Source: Advenella kashmirensis W13003
Lineage (GTDB): Bacteria; Pseudomonadota; Gammaproteobacteria; Burkholderiales; Burkholderiaceae_B
Assembly (NCBI RefSeq): GCF_000506985.1
Contig: NZ_KI650979.1
Location: 1,111,825 to 1,175,824, forward strand
Reading direction: 5' to 3'
DNA: 64,000 nt
Each line of letters starts with the position of its first letter. Positions within the stretch are counted from its first letter, which is position 1. Both the position numbers and the translations under genes were made by a program. The notes under the pieces were generated by a model. That model did no database searches. It saw nothing but the letters and a program-made list of their open reading frames with translations, and was not told the origin of the DNA. Below, one piece after another: positions 34,018 through 43,391 of this stretch.

Positions 34018-35583
34018 ATGACGACGACAACGACACGCACGAACCACGACCACACGCCCGCACAGCCTGCCGCTGACGGGAAGGCATTTCTGTCTGTTCG
34101 CGATATCCACAAGCGCTTTACGGGCGTGCATGCACTGCGCGGTGTCAGCCTGGATATCCACCCCGGACAGATATACCATTTGCTCGGTGAAAACGGCTGC
34201 GGCAAGAGCACGCTGATCAAGATTATCTCGGGTGCCCAGCCGCCAGATGAGGGCGACCTGATTCTGGATGGCGAGCGCTTTGAGGAATTCACTGCACTGA
34301 GCGCCCTGGGCGCCGGCATTGAAACGGTATACCAGGACTTGTCGCTGATTCCCAATCTGAGCGTCATGGACAATATTTCCCTGACGGTGGAACTGGCCGA
34401 ACACCAGGGTCGGCTTGCCCGCGTGATCAACCATCAGGTATTGCGTGATCGGGCGGTCGGCGCGCTGCGCCAGTTGCAGTTACCCGATGATCGCTATTTT
34501 CTGCAGGCAAAAATCGAAGACCTGCCCCTGGCCACGCGACAGTTGGTTGCGATTGCACGTGCCGTGGCAAGCGACGCCCGTTTCATCATCATGGATGAAC
34601 CAACCACCTCGCTGACGCAAAAGGAAGTGGACAATCTGGTTCGCATCGTCAAGGACCTGTGTGCACGCGGCGTTGCCGTGCTTTTTGTGAGTCATAAGCT
34701 GGACGAATGCTACGCCATCGGCGGCAACGTCATTGTGATGCGAGACGGTCAGGTGATTGCCCAGGGTGACATCAACAACTTCAGCAAACATCAGATCGGC
34801 GAACTCATGACGGGGCGAGTGCTGAGCGACCAGCGTTATCGCCGGAATACGCCACAGGCCGAGGTCATGCTGGGCGTGCGCAACCTGGGCCGTGATCAGG
34901 ATTTCAACGATATCTCCTTTGACGTGCACAAGGGTGAAATCGTCGGCATCACCGGCTTGCTGGATTCCGGCCGCAATGAATTGGCACGGGCGCTGGCCGG
35001 CGTCGCGCCGCTGCGCAGCGGCACGCTGACGCTCAATGGCAAGCCCATTACGGTCAATACGCCCGCCGAAGCCACCGCCCATCGCATTGCCTACGTGCCG
35101 GAAGATCGCCTGGTCGAAGGACTGTTTTTGACCCGCTCGATCACTGACAATACCATCACGGCCGTTCTGCCGGATATGTGCGACGCGCTGGGGCAGATCC
35201 AGAAAGACAAGGCCGCCCGCTTCTCGCAGGATATGACCAGTCGCCTGAAGATCGCCACACCCAACGTTCAGAACCCGGTGCAAAGCCTGTCTGGCGGCAA
35301 CCAGCAACGCGTGCTGATCGGGCGCTGGCTGGCGATCAACCCGCTGCTGCTGATTCTGCACGGCCCCACGGTCGGCGTCGACGTTGGTTCCAAAGATACG
35401 ATTTACCAGATCATCCAGTCCCTGACTGAAGAGGGCATGAGCATTATTATCATCAGCGATGACCTGCCCGAGCTACTGGCCAACTGCGACCGGATTCTGC
35501 TCATGAAGAAAGGCCGTATCAGCGACGAATTTCAGGCAGAAGGTCTTGAAGAGCCGGCGCTTTACCACGCCTTGCTGTCGTAA
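34018..35583 (+). CDS. Sugar ABC transporter ATP-binding protein, RbsA-like (two NBDs)
   Basis: Cytoplasmic ATPase of 521 residues with two nucleotide-binding domains, as in RbsA, XylG and LsrA. NBD1 has Walker A LLGENGCGKSTLIKII near residue 57 and Walker B FIIMDEPTTSLTQKEVD near 188, with a degenerate signature (LPLATRQLVAIARA) usual for this family. NBD2 has a degenerate P-loop (GLLDSGRNELARALAG) near 317 and an intact signature QSLSGGNQQRVLIGRWLA near 420. It lies 65 bases after the binding-protein gene and eight before the second permease gene. Confidence 0.94.
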   Translation: MTTTTTRTNHDHTPAQPAADGKAFLSVRDIHKRFTGVHALRGVSLDIHPGQIYHLLGENGCGKSTLIKIISGAQPPDEGDLILDGERFEEFTALSALGAGIETVYQDLSLIPNLSVMDNISLTVELAEHQGRLARVINHQVLRDRAVGALRQLQLPDDRYFLQAKIEDLPLATRQLVAIARAVASDARFIIMDEPTTSLTQKEVDNLVRIVKDLCARGVAVLFVSHKLDECYAIGGNVIVMRDGQVIAQGDINNFSKHQIGELMTGRVLSDQRYRRNTPQAEVMLGVRNLGRDQDFNDISFDVHKGEIVGITGLLDSGRNELARALAGVAPLRSGTLTLNGKPITVNTPAEATAHRIAYVPEDRLVEGLFLTRSITDNTITAVLPDMCDALGQIQKDKAARFSQDMTSRLKIATPNVQNPVQSLSGGNQQRVLIGRWLAINPLLLILHGPTVGVDVGSKDTIYQIIQSLTEEGMSIIIISDDLPELLANCDRILLMKKGRISDEFQAEGLEEPALYHALLS

Positions 35584-35612
35584 CCCCCCTATTGATTCTC
35601 ATTTCGCCAACC

Positions 35613-36638
35613 ATGACCACGACGACTTCTGCCAGCCCCACCGCCCAGGACAGCGCCACACCCAATCGACCGCCCTATCTGGTCCGGCATCCCGAGTTCT
35701 TTACGCTCGGCCTGATCGTGATCCTGTTTGTTGTCGTGGCCGTTATCAATCCCATGTTCTTCCAGCCTGGTTCGCTGTTCGATGTGTTGCGCGCAGCCAC
35801 CCGCTCGGCGATTTTTGCGTTGGGGATTCTGGTGGTGCTGGCCTCGGGCGGGCTCGATGTGTCTTTTACGGCGATCGCCGCGCTGGTGATGTACGGCCTG
35901 ACCAAGATTGTCCTGCTGTTTTTTCCGGAAGCGCCGTTTGTGCTGATCCTGCTGGCCGGCGCCGCGGGTGGCCTGCTGCTGGGCCTGATGAACGGCTGGC
36001 TGGTCAAAAAGCTGGCGGCACCGTCGCTGGTGGTCACCATCGGGACACAGTTTCTGATCCGCGGCTTTCTGCTGGCGTTTATCGGCACGGAGTTTTTCAT
36101 GAATATCCCGCCCTCCATGCTTGCGGTGGGACAGGCCAATATTGTGAGCTTCCAGAACAATCAGGGGCTGCAGACGGCATTGCCATACACCACCCTGGCC
36201 ATACCGATTCTCGCGCTGATCACCTGGTGGCTGCTGAACAAGACGATGATGGGACGCGCCGTCTATGCCATGGGCGGCAGCCCCGCCATTGCCGAACGCC
36301 TGGGCTATAACCTGACGCGCGTTTATCTCTTTGTCTTTGGTTATGCAGGTCTGCTGGCCGGCATTGCCGGCATCATTCATGTGTCCAGCACACGCATTGC
36401 CAATCCGTTTGATATTGTCGGCACCGAACTGGACGTGATTGCTGCCGTGATCCTGGGCGGCGCCCGCATTACCGGCGGCAGCGGCACCGTGACAGGAACC
36501 CTGCTGGGTGTACTGCTGGTGACGCTTATCAACAGTGTGTTGATTACCTTGGGGATTCCCACGACCTGGCAGAAGGTGATTGTCGGCGCGTTTATTCTGG
36601 TGGCTGGTCTACTGTTTTCGCTGCGTAGCAAACGGTAG
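35613..36638 (+). CDS. Sugar ABC transporter permease, second subunit
   Basis: Second RbsC-class permease of the operon. The ATG at 35613 (MTTTTSASPTAQDSA) is preferred over a TTG seven codons upstream; it gives 341 residues with about ten membrane segments. LASGGLDVSFTAIAALVMYG near residue 78 is the family motif, VTIGTQFLIRGFLLAFIG near 138, and YAMGGSPAIAERLGYNLTRV near 216 is the ATPase-contact loop. Its last 47 bases overlap a truncated DUF4415-like frame on the other strand, which may mark an old junction. Confidence 0.92.
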   Translation: MTTTTSASPTAQDSATPNRPPYLVRHPEFFTLGLIVILFVVVAVINPMFFQPGSLFDVLRAATRSAIFALGILVVLASGGLDVSFTAIAALVMYGLTKIVLLFFPEAPFVLILLAGAAGGLLLGLMNGWLVKKLAAPSLVVTIGTQFLIRGFLLAFIGTEFFMNIPPSMLAVGQANIVSFQNNQGLQTALPYTTLAIPILALITWWLLNKTMMGRAVYAMGGSPAIAERLGYNLTRVYLFVFGYAGLLAGIAGIIHVSSTRIANPFDIVGTELDVIAAVILGGARITGGSGTVTGTLLGVLLVTLINSVLITLGIPTTWQKVIVGAFILVAGLLFSLRSKR

Positions 36639-36813
36639 CGGGCAATCTGGGCGACGCCTTGGAGCGGCCATAACGACACAGCAACTCCTCGGCCTCTTTT
36701 GCGCCGAATCGTTCTGCTATAACTTCATGAAATGGGCGGGCCCTGGCAAATTCATCCGGGCCCCATTCAGGATTTTCTTCATCGCTAAATTCAGGAATGG
36801 GATATATGCTCAT
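36592..36813 (-). pseudogene. Truncated orphan DUF4415 (BrnA-like) antitoxin gene
   Basis: The 73-residue frame begins MSIYPIPEFSDEENPEWGPD and continues EFARARPFHEVI, then ERFGAKEAEELLCRYGRSKA. This matches the N-terminal half of DUF4415/BrnA-type antitoxins, whose usual pattern is DNPEWTxEDFARARP followed by RRGRPK and a ribbon-helix DNA-binding part. After RSKA the similarity stops, the DNA-binding segment is missing and the frame runs into the 3' end of the ABC permease gene on the opposite strand. No BrnT-like toxin gene lies in the 100 bases upstream. I read it as a relic of a toxin-antitoxin pair cut by a rearrangement. Confidence 0.55.
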
Positions 36814-36914
36814 CGTATTTCATCTCTCGCTTGTCTGTGTGACAGCATCAGCAGACAGGCATTTTTAGCACACTCAGTATGAGCAATCACCATCGGAAAA
36901 TACGTATTTCGCAG

Positions 36915-37619
36915 TTAAGACTGTTCAGTCAAAACCGCATCAAACTGATTGACATCGGCAAAGTGAATATGCCGGCGTACGCCCAGCTTGCTTGAGTCGA
37001 CCACCAGATAGCGGCGTTTGGCCCGCTGCATGGCGCGGCGCTTGATATCTTTTTCGTGCAGGTTCCAGCAGCTGATGCCGGTCTGCTCGTCCACGCCACC
37101 GGCCGAGATGAAGGCGGTATCAAAACTGATCTGATCCAGCGCGCCCAGCGCCTCCTGTCCCGAAAAAGAATCCGAAGACGGCATGTAGGTGCCGCCCAGC
37201 ACGATCAGTCGCAATGCACGCTTATGCTTGAGGATTTCCGCGGTATTCAGGGAGTAACAGACCACCGTCAAGGCCAGGTCATCGGGAATCAGCCGGGCCA
37301 GATGGACCAGTGTCGTGCCGCAGTCGATGAAAATGACATCGTGCTCATGAATCAGCGCCAGCGCCTTTTGCGATGCACGTTTTTTAGCCTGGGCAAAATG
37401 GTCCTTTTCCTGCGCCAGCGAATAGTGCGCGCCGCCCTGCAGGGACTGTGCTGACACGATGTGGCCACCCAGATAGGACAATTTGCCATCGCCGCGCGCC
37501 AGATCGCGCCGCACCGTCATTTCCGATACGCCGAGCAATGCCGCTGCATCCCGCAGCCGCAACGACCCTGCCTGCTGCAGCGCCTGCTCCAGCTTGTGTA
37601 AACGCTCTGCTGGCGTCAT
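36915..37619 (-). CDS. DeoR/GlpR-family transcriptional regulator
   Basis: Sugar-phosphate-responsive repressor of 234 residues. The N-terminal winged helix-turn-helix has LRDAAALLGVSEMTVRRDLA near residue 21 and LSYLGGHIVSAQ near 47. The C-terminal DeoRC sensor domain begins near 75 and shows HDVIFIDCGTTLVHLARLIP near 95, LRLIVLGGTYMPSSDSFSGQ near 137, and DTAFISAGGVDEQTGISCW near 168. It lies convergent to the ABC operon and most likely binds the palindrome between the FGGY kinase and deoC-type genes. An inducer in this class is usually a phosphorylated sugar. Confidence 0.93.
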   Translation of the reverse strand: MTPAERLHKLEQALQQAGSLRLRDAAALLGVSEMTVRRDLARGDGKLSYLGGHIVSAQSLQGGAHYSLAQEKDHFAQAKKRASQKALALIHEHDVIFIDCGTTLVHLARLIPDDLALTVVCYSLNTAEILKHKRALRLIVLGGTYMPSSDSFSGQEALGALDQISFDTAFISAGGVDEQTGISCWNLHEKDIKRRAMQRAKRRYLVVDSSKLGVRRHIHFADVNQFDAVLTEQS

Positions 37620-37768
37620 GTCCTTCTTCCTACGTTATCTCTGGTTTCACTGTCTTCCCGACCGCGGCAACCAGGCGCACCTCAGGTCTGCGGGCAGGCG
37701 CTGGCGACGCAAGCAGATCACCGACCGGGCCGCCAGCCGGACCTTACCGGAACAGTGCGACAGTCCGG

Positions 37769-38701
37769 CTACAGCCCCGCAGCCGCCCGGGCGCAACGCG
37801 CCGCCGCCAGATCCCAGGCCGCGCATCCCACGGTCTTAAACATGATCGGGCGGGAATAGTCGATATCGCCTTCAATAGCCTGCGCCAGCGTGGTGACCTC
37901 ATTCCAGTCCTTCTTCGCCTGAATATAATCACCTGCTTCGTGTTGCGCACCCACCAGATCATCCACATAGCATACGCTGTTCATGACCGTTTCGGGAGCG
38001 ATTTCCACCATATGCGAACGGAACGCGCCTACCCCGATAATCAGGCGTCCTGCAACAGGAGGCGCATGGTACACCGGCTCGACAGCGGTCGTCAACGTAA
38101 TGACCGCGTCAAACTGTTCGGGCAACTGGTTCAGGTCCGTGACTTCCAACCGGATGTCCAGATCAGCATGCCGTTCGCAGAAGGCCTGGGCTTTGGCATA
38201 GGATTCCGGACGTCCTGCAATGTAGACCGTCGCACCCGGATATAACTCGGCGATAGCCTGTACATGGCCCTCGGCCTGCGTACCAGCACCAATAATTACG
38301 ATGCTGCGCGGATCTTTTTCCAGAAACAGCTGCAGGCCCGCCATGGACAGCGCTGCGGTACGCCTGGCGGTGACGGTCGGCCCGTCCAGGACAAACAGCG
38401 GCACACCTGTCGCACTGTCAATAACCGATACGACACCCTGAATGGTGGGCCGCCCCTGGTCTGGATTGGCCGGCAGCAGTGAAATCAGCTTGTGGGCGCA
38501 GATATCGGATGCCGTGCAGGGCATGGAGAGCAGAACGCCCTCTTTGCTGTCCGGCACCTTCAACACCTGCCGGTCAGGGCTTTCGATTTTGCCCTGGGCA
38601 TATTCAAGCGCCGCGTCCAGAATATATTGGCGCAAAGGCGCAAAAGCGATCAACTGGCGCGTTTCTTCGACGTTGAACACGCGTACGGTTGAACTACTCA
38701 T
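37769..38701 (-). CDS. Ornithine cyclodeaminase/mu-crystallin family protein
   Basis: NAD(P)-binding protein of the OCD/mu-crystallin family, whose members are ornithine cyclodeaminases, L-alanine dehydrogenases and ketimine or pyrroline-2-carboxylate reductases. The frame is open upstream, but the ATG at 38701 (MSSSTVRVFNVEETRQLIAF) has AGGAGA and gives 310 residues. It shows PTIQGVVSVIDSATGVPLFV near residue 84, the substrate-binding LDGPTVTARRTAALS near 104, the Rossmann motif IVIIGAGTQAEGHVQAIAEL near 129, and GVGAFRSHMVEIAP near 224. Its start overlaps the XRE-cupin gene by eight bases. With an FAD amine oxidase and Liv transporter in the same operon, reduction of a cyclic imine made by the oxidase is an attractive idea. 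Confidence 0.88.
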   Translation of the reverse strand: MSSSTVRVFNVEETRQLIAFAPLRQYILDAALEYAQGKIESPDRQVLKVPDSKEGVLLSMPCTASDICAHKLISLLPANPDQGRPTIQGVVSVIDSATGVPLFVLDGPTVTARRTAALSMAGLQLFLEKDPRSIVIIGAGTQAEGHVQAIAELYPGATVYIAGRPESYAKAQAFCERHADLDIRLEVTDLNQLPEQFDAVITLTTAVEPVYHAPPVAGRLIIGVGAFRSHMVEIAPETVMNSVCYVDDLVGAQHEAGDYIQAKKDWNEVTTLAQAIEGDIDYSRPIMFKTVGCAAWDLAAARCARAAAGL

Positions 38702-39293
38702 CGACTTCTCCTGTGTCATTATCGGGGCGTTGTGTCGCCATCCACAACACCTGTGCATCGTCCTGGCTGACGCTGATGCAGCGGTGGCCCATGCGACTGT
38801 CAATATAAAAACTGTCGCCCGGCCCCAGCCTGGCTTCGGAATAAAATTCCGTATGCAGTTCAATCTCGCCGCTGATCACGTACACAAACTCTTCGCCCTC
38901 GTGGCGATTCCAGTCGGTGAAGACCGTCAAGTCGCGGGCCGTAATACGTGTCAGAAACGGCATCATCCGCTTGTGCGAGAGCTGCGAGCATAACAGCAAA
39001 TGGTCATAATACCGCGTCTTGTGCGCCTTGCCCTGCCCGGCACGGTCTACTACGCAACGTCCAGCCCCCATGGGTTCACGCGCGGGCGTAAACAGTTCAG
39101 CCACATCCAGCGACAAACCAATGGCCAATTTCTGCAGCACATCATAGGTGGGCGACATCAGTCCGTTTTCGATTTTCGACAGGGTCGAGGCCGCGATACC
39201 ACAGGCGCGGCCCGCCTGCTCCAGCGTCAGGTCGTTGGCCAGGCGCACGGCACGCAATCGTTGCATCAGCGGCGTTTCCTCACGAGCGACCAT
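38694..39293 (-). CDS. XRE-family regulator with cupin domain
   Basis: Transcription factor of 199 residues from the ATG at 39293, which directly follows the livF stop codon. The XRE helix-turn-helix covers about residues 9-65 (MQRLRAVRLANDLTLEQAGR; GIAASTLSKIENGLMSPTYD). The cupin domain covers about 110-190 (DWNRHEGEEFVYVISGEIEL; LGPGDSFYIDSRMGHRCISV). Such XRE-cupin proteins control amino-acid, polyamine and related catabolic operons. Its place inside the liv operon suggests local autoregulation. The AT-rich region upstream of the FAD gene (45.8-46.0 kb) is the likely target. Confidence 0.92.
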   Translation of the reverse strand: MVAREETPLMQRLRAVRLANDLTLEQAGRACGIAASTLSKIENGLMSPTYDVLQKLAIGLSLDVAELFTPAREPMGAGRCVVDRAGQGKAHKTRYYDHLLLCSQLSHKRMMPFLTRITARDLTVFTDWNRHEGEEFVYVISGEIELHTEFYSEARLGPGDSFYIDSRMGHRCISVSQDDAQVLWMATQRPDNDTGEVDE

Positions 39294-39294
39294 G

Positions 39295-40014
39295 TCAATG
39301 GCTTCCCAGATAGGCGTCGCGCACTTCGGGGTTGGCCAGCAATTCAGCACCCGTACCCGTCATGCGGATTTCACCGGTTACCATCACATAGGCCCGGTCA
39401 GCCAGCTTGAGCGCGTGGTTGGCGTTCTGTTCAACCAGAAAAATGGTTTTGCCGTTCTTGCCCAGTTCCTTCAAGACCGAAAAAATCTGCCGCACAATCA
39501 ACGGCGCCAGGCCCAGGCTGGGTTCGTCCAGCAGGATCATATCGGGGCGGCTCATCAGCGCGCGGGCAATGGCCAGCATTTGCTGCTCGCCGCCCGAGAG
39601 CGTTCCTGCGCGCTGGTTACGGCGCTCTTTCAGACGCGGAAACAACTCGAACATATGCTGCCGATCCTCGTCAATATGGGCTTCACCAATCGGCAGCGTG
39701 CCGATCATGATGTTTTCTTCCACCGTCATTTTCGGAAAAATACGGCGCCCCTCAGGCACCTGTGCAATGCCCTGGCTCGCGATTTTATGCGGAGGCAGAC
39801 GCAGCAAGTTGTTGCCCTTATACAGAATCTGCCCGGTGCGGGCCCGCGGCGTGCCGAAAATCGTCATCAGCAGCGTACTTTTACCGGCGCCGTTGGCGCC
39901 GATCAGCGTCACGATCTCCCCCTGATTGATATGCAGGGAAACGTTTTTGAGCGCCTGGATCTGCCCATAGTAGGAACTGACATCCTTGACTTCAAGAATT
40001 GGGGTGTCTGCCAT
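39295..40014 (-). CDS. livF: Branched-chain-type amino acid ABC transporter ATPase LivF
   Basis: Second cytoplasmic ATPase of the HAAT (Liv) transporter, 239 residues. Walker A is at about residue 38 (LIGANGAGKSTLLMTIFG), the signature near 140 (LSGGEQQMLAIARALM) and Walker B near 158 (MILLDEPSLGLAPLIVRQI). GIAQVPEGRRIFPKMTVEEN near 85 is typical of LivF. It follows livG by three bases and directly precedes the XRE-cupin gene. Transport may be of an amino acid or amine other than a branched-chain one, given the neighbours. Confidence 0.94.
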   Translation of the reverse strand: MADTPILEVKDVSSYYGQIQALKNVSLHINQGEIVTLIGANGAGKSTLLMTIFGTPRARTGQILYKGNNLLRLPPHKIASQGIAQVPEGRRIFPKMTVEENIMIGTLPIGEAHIDEDRQHMFELFPRLKERRNQRAGTLSGGEQQMLAIARALMSRPDMILLDEPSLGLAPLIVRQIFSVLKELGKNGKTIFLVEQNANHALKLADRAYVMVTGEIRMTGTGAELLANPEVRDAYLGSH

Positions 40015-40017
40015 GCT

Positions 40018-40854
40018 TTAGTCCTCCACCTCGGTGCCCAGATAGGCCGCGATCACGACCTCTGAATTGCGGATGTGTTCCGGGGTGCCGGCATCAATCA
40101 CTTTACCCTGATCCATCACAATAATATGTTCGGAAATATCCATGACCAGTCCCATGTCATGCTCGATTAGCAGCACGGTCACGTCATACTCGCTGCGCAG
40201 CTTGCGGATCAGCGCGGACAACTCGCGGGTCTCGCGCGGATTCAGACCCGCAGCGGGTTCGTCCAGGCAGATAATGACCGGGTTGGTGCACATGGCGCGG
40301 GCGATTTCCAGTCGCCGCTGGCGGCCGTAGGACAGCTCGCCTGCCAGCCGGTTGGCGTCTTCCGACAAATTGACCGTTTCCAGCCATTCGAACGCCTTGG
40401 CCAGACTGGCTTCTTCCCTGTCCGAGAAGTCCGGCGTCACCAGCAGGCCGGAAAACAGGTTCCGGTTCTGCATGCGATGCTGGGCGACCAGCAGATTTTC
40501 CAGTACAGTCATGTCCTTGAACAGGCGAATATTCTGGAAGGTACGCGCGATGCCCGCCCGGGCGACCAGATACGATCCTCCGGTGACCTTGCGGCGCAAC
40601 AGGCTGCCTACTTCAATCCGGCCCTCGGGCTGCGTCAGATAAATATGACCTTCCGACACCGAATAGAAACCGGTGATGCAGTTGAAGACGGTGGTTTTAC
40701 CTGCCCCATTGGGACCGATCAATGCGGTAATGGAGCCTTTCTGCACCTGAAAGCTGACGTCATTGTTGGCAATAATGCCGCCGAACCGCCGTGTCAGGTG
40801 TTCAACCGAGAGCAAGGCGCCCTGCACACTGTCCTGCGTCATATTCTGAGTCAT
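40018..40854 (-). CDS. livG: Branched-chain-type amino acid ABC transporter ATPase LivG
   Basis: First ATPase of the Liv system, 278 residues from the ATG at 40854, which overlaps the livM stop codon (ATGA); a GTG one codon upstream is also possible. Walker A is near residue 42 (LIGPNGAGKTTVFNCITGFY), AGIARTFQNIRLFKDMTVLE near 86, a LivG-type signature LSYGRQRRLEIARAM near 171, and Walker B VIICLDEPAAGLNPRETREL near 189. HIVVMDQGKVIDAGTPEHIR-like sequence lies near the end. Confidence 0.93.
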   Translation of the reverse strand: MTQNMTQDSVQGALLSVEHLTRRFGGIIANNDVSFQVQKGSITALIGPNGAGKTTVFNCITGFYSVSEGHIYLTQPEGRIEVGSLLRRKVTGGSYLVARAGIARTFQNIRLFKDMTVLENLLVAQHRMQNRNLFSGLLVTPDFSDREEASLAKAFEWLETVNLSEDANRLAGELSYGRQRRLEIARAMCTNPVIICLDEPAAGLNPRETRELSALIRKLRSEYDVTVLLIEHDMGLVMDISEHIIVMDQGKVIDAGTPEHIRNSEVVIAAYLGTEVED

Positions 40855-42344
40855 CACGCCACCTCGCTTTTTCTGAATACTGAACGTTTCGGACGCAATA
40901 GCCCATTGGGCCGCCAGATCATCATCAAGATCATTAGTAAACCGAATAACAAGACGCGATAGCCGGCAAATTCCCGCAGGAATTCAGGCAGCAGCGTGAG
41001 AGTAAAGGCAGCAATAATGACCCCGATAGAGGACCCCATGCCTCCAAGCACAACGATGGACAGGATCAGCACCGATTCGAAGAAATTGAATGACTGCGGG
41101 CTGATGAATCCCTGTGCCGTGGCGAAAAACACCCCGGCCAGCCCACCCATCAGCGCACCCAGCATAAAGGCCGACAGCTTGACGGTCACGTGGTTGATGC
41201 CCAGCGATCGGCAGGCGATTTCGTCTTCGCGCAGCGCTTCCCATGAACGGCCGATAGGCATGACACGCAATTGGGTGAAAAATCGCAAGGCAATCATGCT
41301 GATTACAAATAGCAGCAGGTACACGAACAGATAACGGTAATCGCTGCTATAGGGCAGGCCGAAAAACTCATGGAACGGCACCGCGTCTCCCCGGGCGCGG
41401 CGGATGAATTCAAGATTGAACAATGTGGGCGCAGGCACCGAAGCGCCATTGGGCCCGCCGGTAAAACTGATCCAGTTGACCAGCACCAGGCGGATAATCT
41501 CTCCGAACCCCAGGGTGACAATGGCAAGATAGTCGCCATGCATCTTGAGTACGGGAAAGCCCAGCAGGCCCCCGCACATGGCGGCCAGCAGCGGCGCCAG
41601 AATCAATGCCGTCCAAAAGCCGATGCCCAGGTATTCAGCACCCAGCGCCAGAAAATAGGCACCCACCGCGTAGAAGGCGACAAAGCCCAGATCCAGCAAT
41701 CCTGCCAGACCCACCACAATATTGAGCCCCAGTCCCAACAGCACATACACCATGGCCAGGGTCAGGTTGTTCATCCAGCTTTTGCCGAACCAGCCAAAAT
41801 AGAAAAAGAGCAGGGGCAGAATAAGCCCCACCAGAAAGAGCACCGGCAGCGCGCCTTTCCATGGGTGTTTTTTGCCGCGGCGTTTCGGAATACGCACGCC
41901 CATGGCCACCATGACAAACAGTACCACCAGCACCAGGGCAATTCCTGCGCCACGATAAATGACGCCGGTCAGACCCAATACCAGAAACACGGCCATCAGC
42001 CCACCGCCCCACAGCAGCACGCGCATCAGGCGCTTGCCGCCATCGGCATACTCATCCTCAACCTCGACGCCATGCTCGGTTTTGATGAAATTTTGAATGA
42101 AGTTTTGTCCGGTGGCCGTTTGTGCCCCCACCGATACGAAGAAACGTACAAATGCCACGAGCAGGCCAATGGCCAGACCGTTCAGAAAGAAGGGGCTGCG
42201 AAACCAGTCCAGTTCGAACGTATACTGCTTGAGCATGAAGTTGGTGATCGGACTGAACACAAGCATGGTCAGCACGCCCGCCACCACGGCATCGCGAAAG
42301 GAATGGCCGAAGTCAATTGTCGTAGAACTCTGCGCGGTGCTCAT
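40854..42344 (-). CDS. livM: Branched-chain-type amino acid ABC permease LivM
   Basis: Inner-membrane permease of 496 residues, longer than the about 420 of E. coli LivM because of an extended N-terminal part with extra membrane segments (residues 1-165, including [20 protein letters not shown]). The conserved core begins near 195 ([36 protein letters not shown]), with [20 protein letters not shown] near 272 and the ATPase-contact loop [20 protein letters not shown] near 363. It ends [20 protein letters not shown]. It overlaps livH by one base. Confidence 0.93.
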   Translation of the reverse strand: MSTAQSSTTIDFGHSFRDAVVAGVLTMLVFSPITNFMLKQYTFELDWFRSPFFLNGLAIGLLVAFVRFFVSVGAQTATGQNFIQNFIKTEHGVEVEDEYADGGKRLMRVLLWGGGLMAVFLVLGLTGVIYRGAGIALVLVVLFVMVAMGVRIPKRRGKKHPWKGALPVLFLVGLILPLLFFYFGWFGKSWMNNLTLAMVYVLLGLGLNIVVGLAGLLDLGFVAFYAVGAYFLALGAEYLGIGFWTALILAPLLAAMCGGLLGFPVLKMHGDYLAIVTLGFGEIIRLVLVNWISFTGGPNGASVPAPTLFNLEFIRRARGDAVPFHEFFGLPYSSDYRYLFVYLLLFVISMIALRFFTQLRVMPIGRSWEALREDEIACRSLGINHVTVKLSAFMLGALMGGLAGVFFATAQGFISPQSFNFFESVLILSIVVLGGMGSSIGVIIAAFTLTLLPEFLREFAGYRVLLFGLLMILMMIWRPNGLLRPKRSVFRKSEVA

Positions 42345-43261
42345 TACACTTTCTCCACGGCAGGTCGGCCCAGCAAGCCGCTTGGTTTGAAGATCAGCAC
42401 CAGCACCAGCATGCTGAAGGAGAAGACATCCTTGTAGTCGCTGCTGACGAAACCCGCAAACAACGATTCAAGCACCCCAAGAATCAGGCCACCCAGCATG
42501 GCGCCGGGCAGCGAACCGATTCCCCCGAGCACCGCTGCGCTGAACGCCTTGATCCCCAGGATGAAACCGATATGAAAATCGAAAGAGCCGTAGTTGAACG
42601 TTACCAGCTCGCCGGCGACGGCTGCCATGACCGAACCGATCACAAACACAGTTGAAATAATCCGGGTGGTATTGATGCCAAGGATCGTCGCCATTTTGCG
42701 ATCCTGTTCAACGGCCCGGCATTGGCGGCCCAGGCTGGTTTTCTGGATCACCCAGGTCAGGCTCGCCATGGCAATGAACGTTACGACAACAATCAACAGG
42801 TCGATATAGCGAATCTGGAAGAAACCGGTATCCGAACCTATGGTGAAGCCACCCTGAATGACTGATGGCACGCCCTGCACATACGGCCCCTGACTGACCT
42901 GCACATAGTTCTGCAGCAGCAGCGACACGCCGATCGCCGTAATCAGCGGCGCCAGCCGGTTGGTAGTACGCAGCGGACGATACACTGTGCGCTCGATATA
43001 CCAGCCATACAGCCCGGTAATGAACATGGTCACGAACAGCGTGAGCAGCAGAGACAGCGCGATAGAGTCGATGCCAAGAAATGTGAATACGGCAAATGCG
43101 ATTGCAGTGATATAGGCGCTGATCATGTAAATCTCGCCGTGGGCGAAATTGATCATGCCGATAATGCCATAAACCATGGTGTAGCCAATTGCAATCAGGC
43201 CGTAAATAGCGCCAAGCGTGACGCCGTTTACCAATTGCTGACCCAGGATGTACCAATCCAT
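42344..43261 (-). CDS. livH: Branched-chain-type amino acid ABC permease LivH
   Basis: Inner-membrane permease of 305 residues with eight or so membrane segments. It starts [20 protein letters not shown], followed by [24 protein letters not shown] sequence near residue 22, the LivH signature. The cytoplasmic loop [20 protein letters not shown] near 178 contacts the ATPase, and [20 protein letters not shown] near 240 is typical. It lies about 130 bases after the binding-protein gene. Confidence 0.94.
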   Translation of the reverse strand: MDWYILGQQLVNGVTLGAIYGLIAIGYTMVYGIIGMINFAHGEIYMISAYITAIAFAVFTFLGIDSIALSLLLTLFVTMFITGLYGWYIERTVYRPLRTTNRLAPLITAIGVSLLLQNYVQVSQGPYVQGVPSVIQGGFTIGSDTGFFQIRYIDLLIVVVTFIAMASLTWVIQKTSLGRQCRAVEQDRKMATILGINTTRIISTVFVIGSVMAAVAGELVTFNYGSFDFHIGFILGIKAFSAAVLGGIGSLPGAMLGGLILGVLESLFAGFVSSDYKDVFSFSMLVLVLIFKPSGLLGRPAVEKV

Positions 43262-43391
43262 GTTTATACCTTTTCAGGGTGAAGATGGGGGCCCGGTGTT
43301 TTGCAGAAAAACAGCCATAAGCGATTCGGGAAAATGGATGCGAGAGTCGCTGACGGCGCAGGATGAAGCCGTGCGCCGTCCGGTTCAGCCC

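Noticed and set aside
41370..42437. Plus-strand open frame of 355 codons opposite livM
   Set aside because: Composition is Gln/His-rich as expected of an antisense shadow, and livM is clear on the minus strand.
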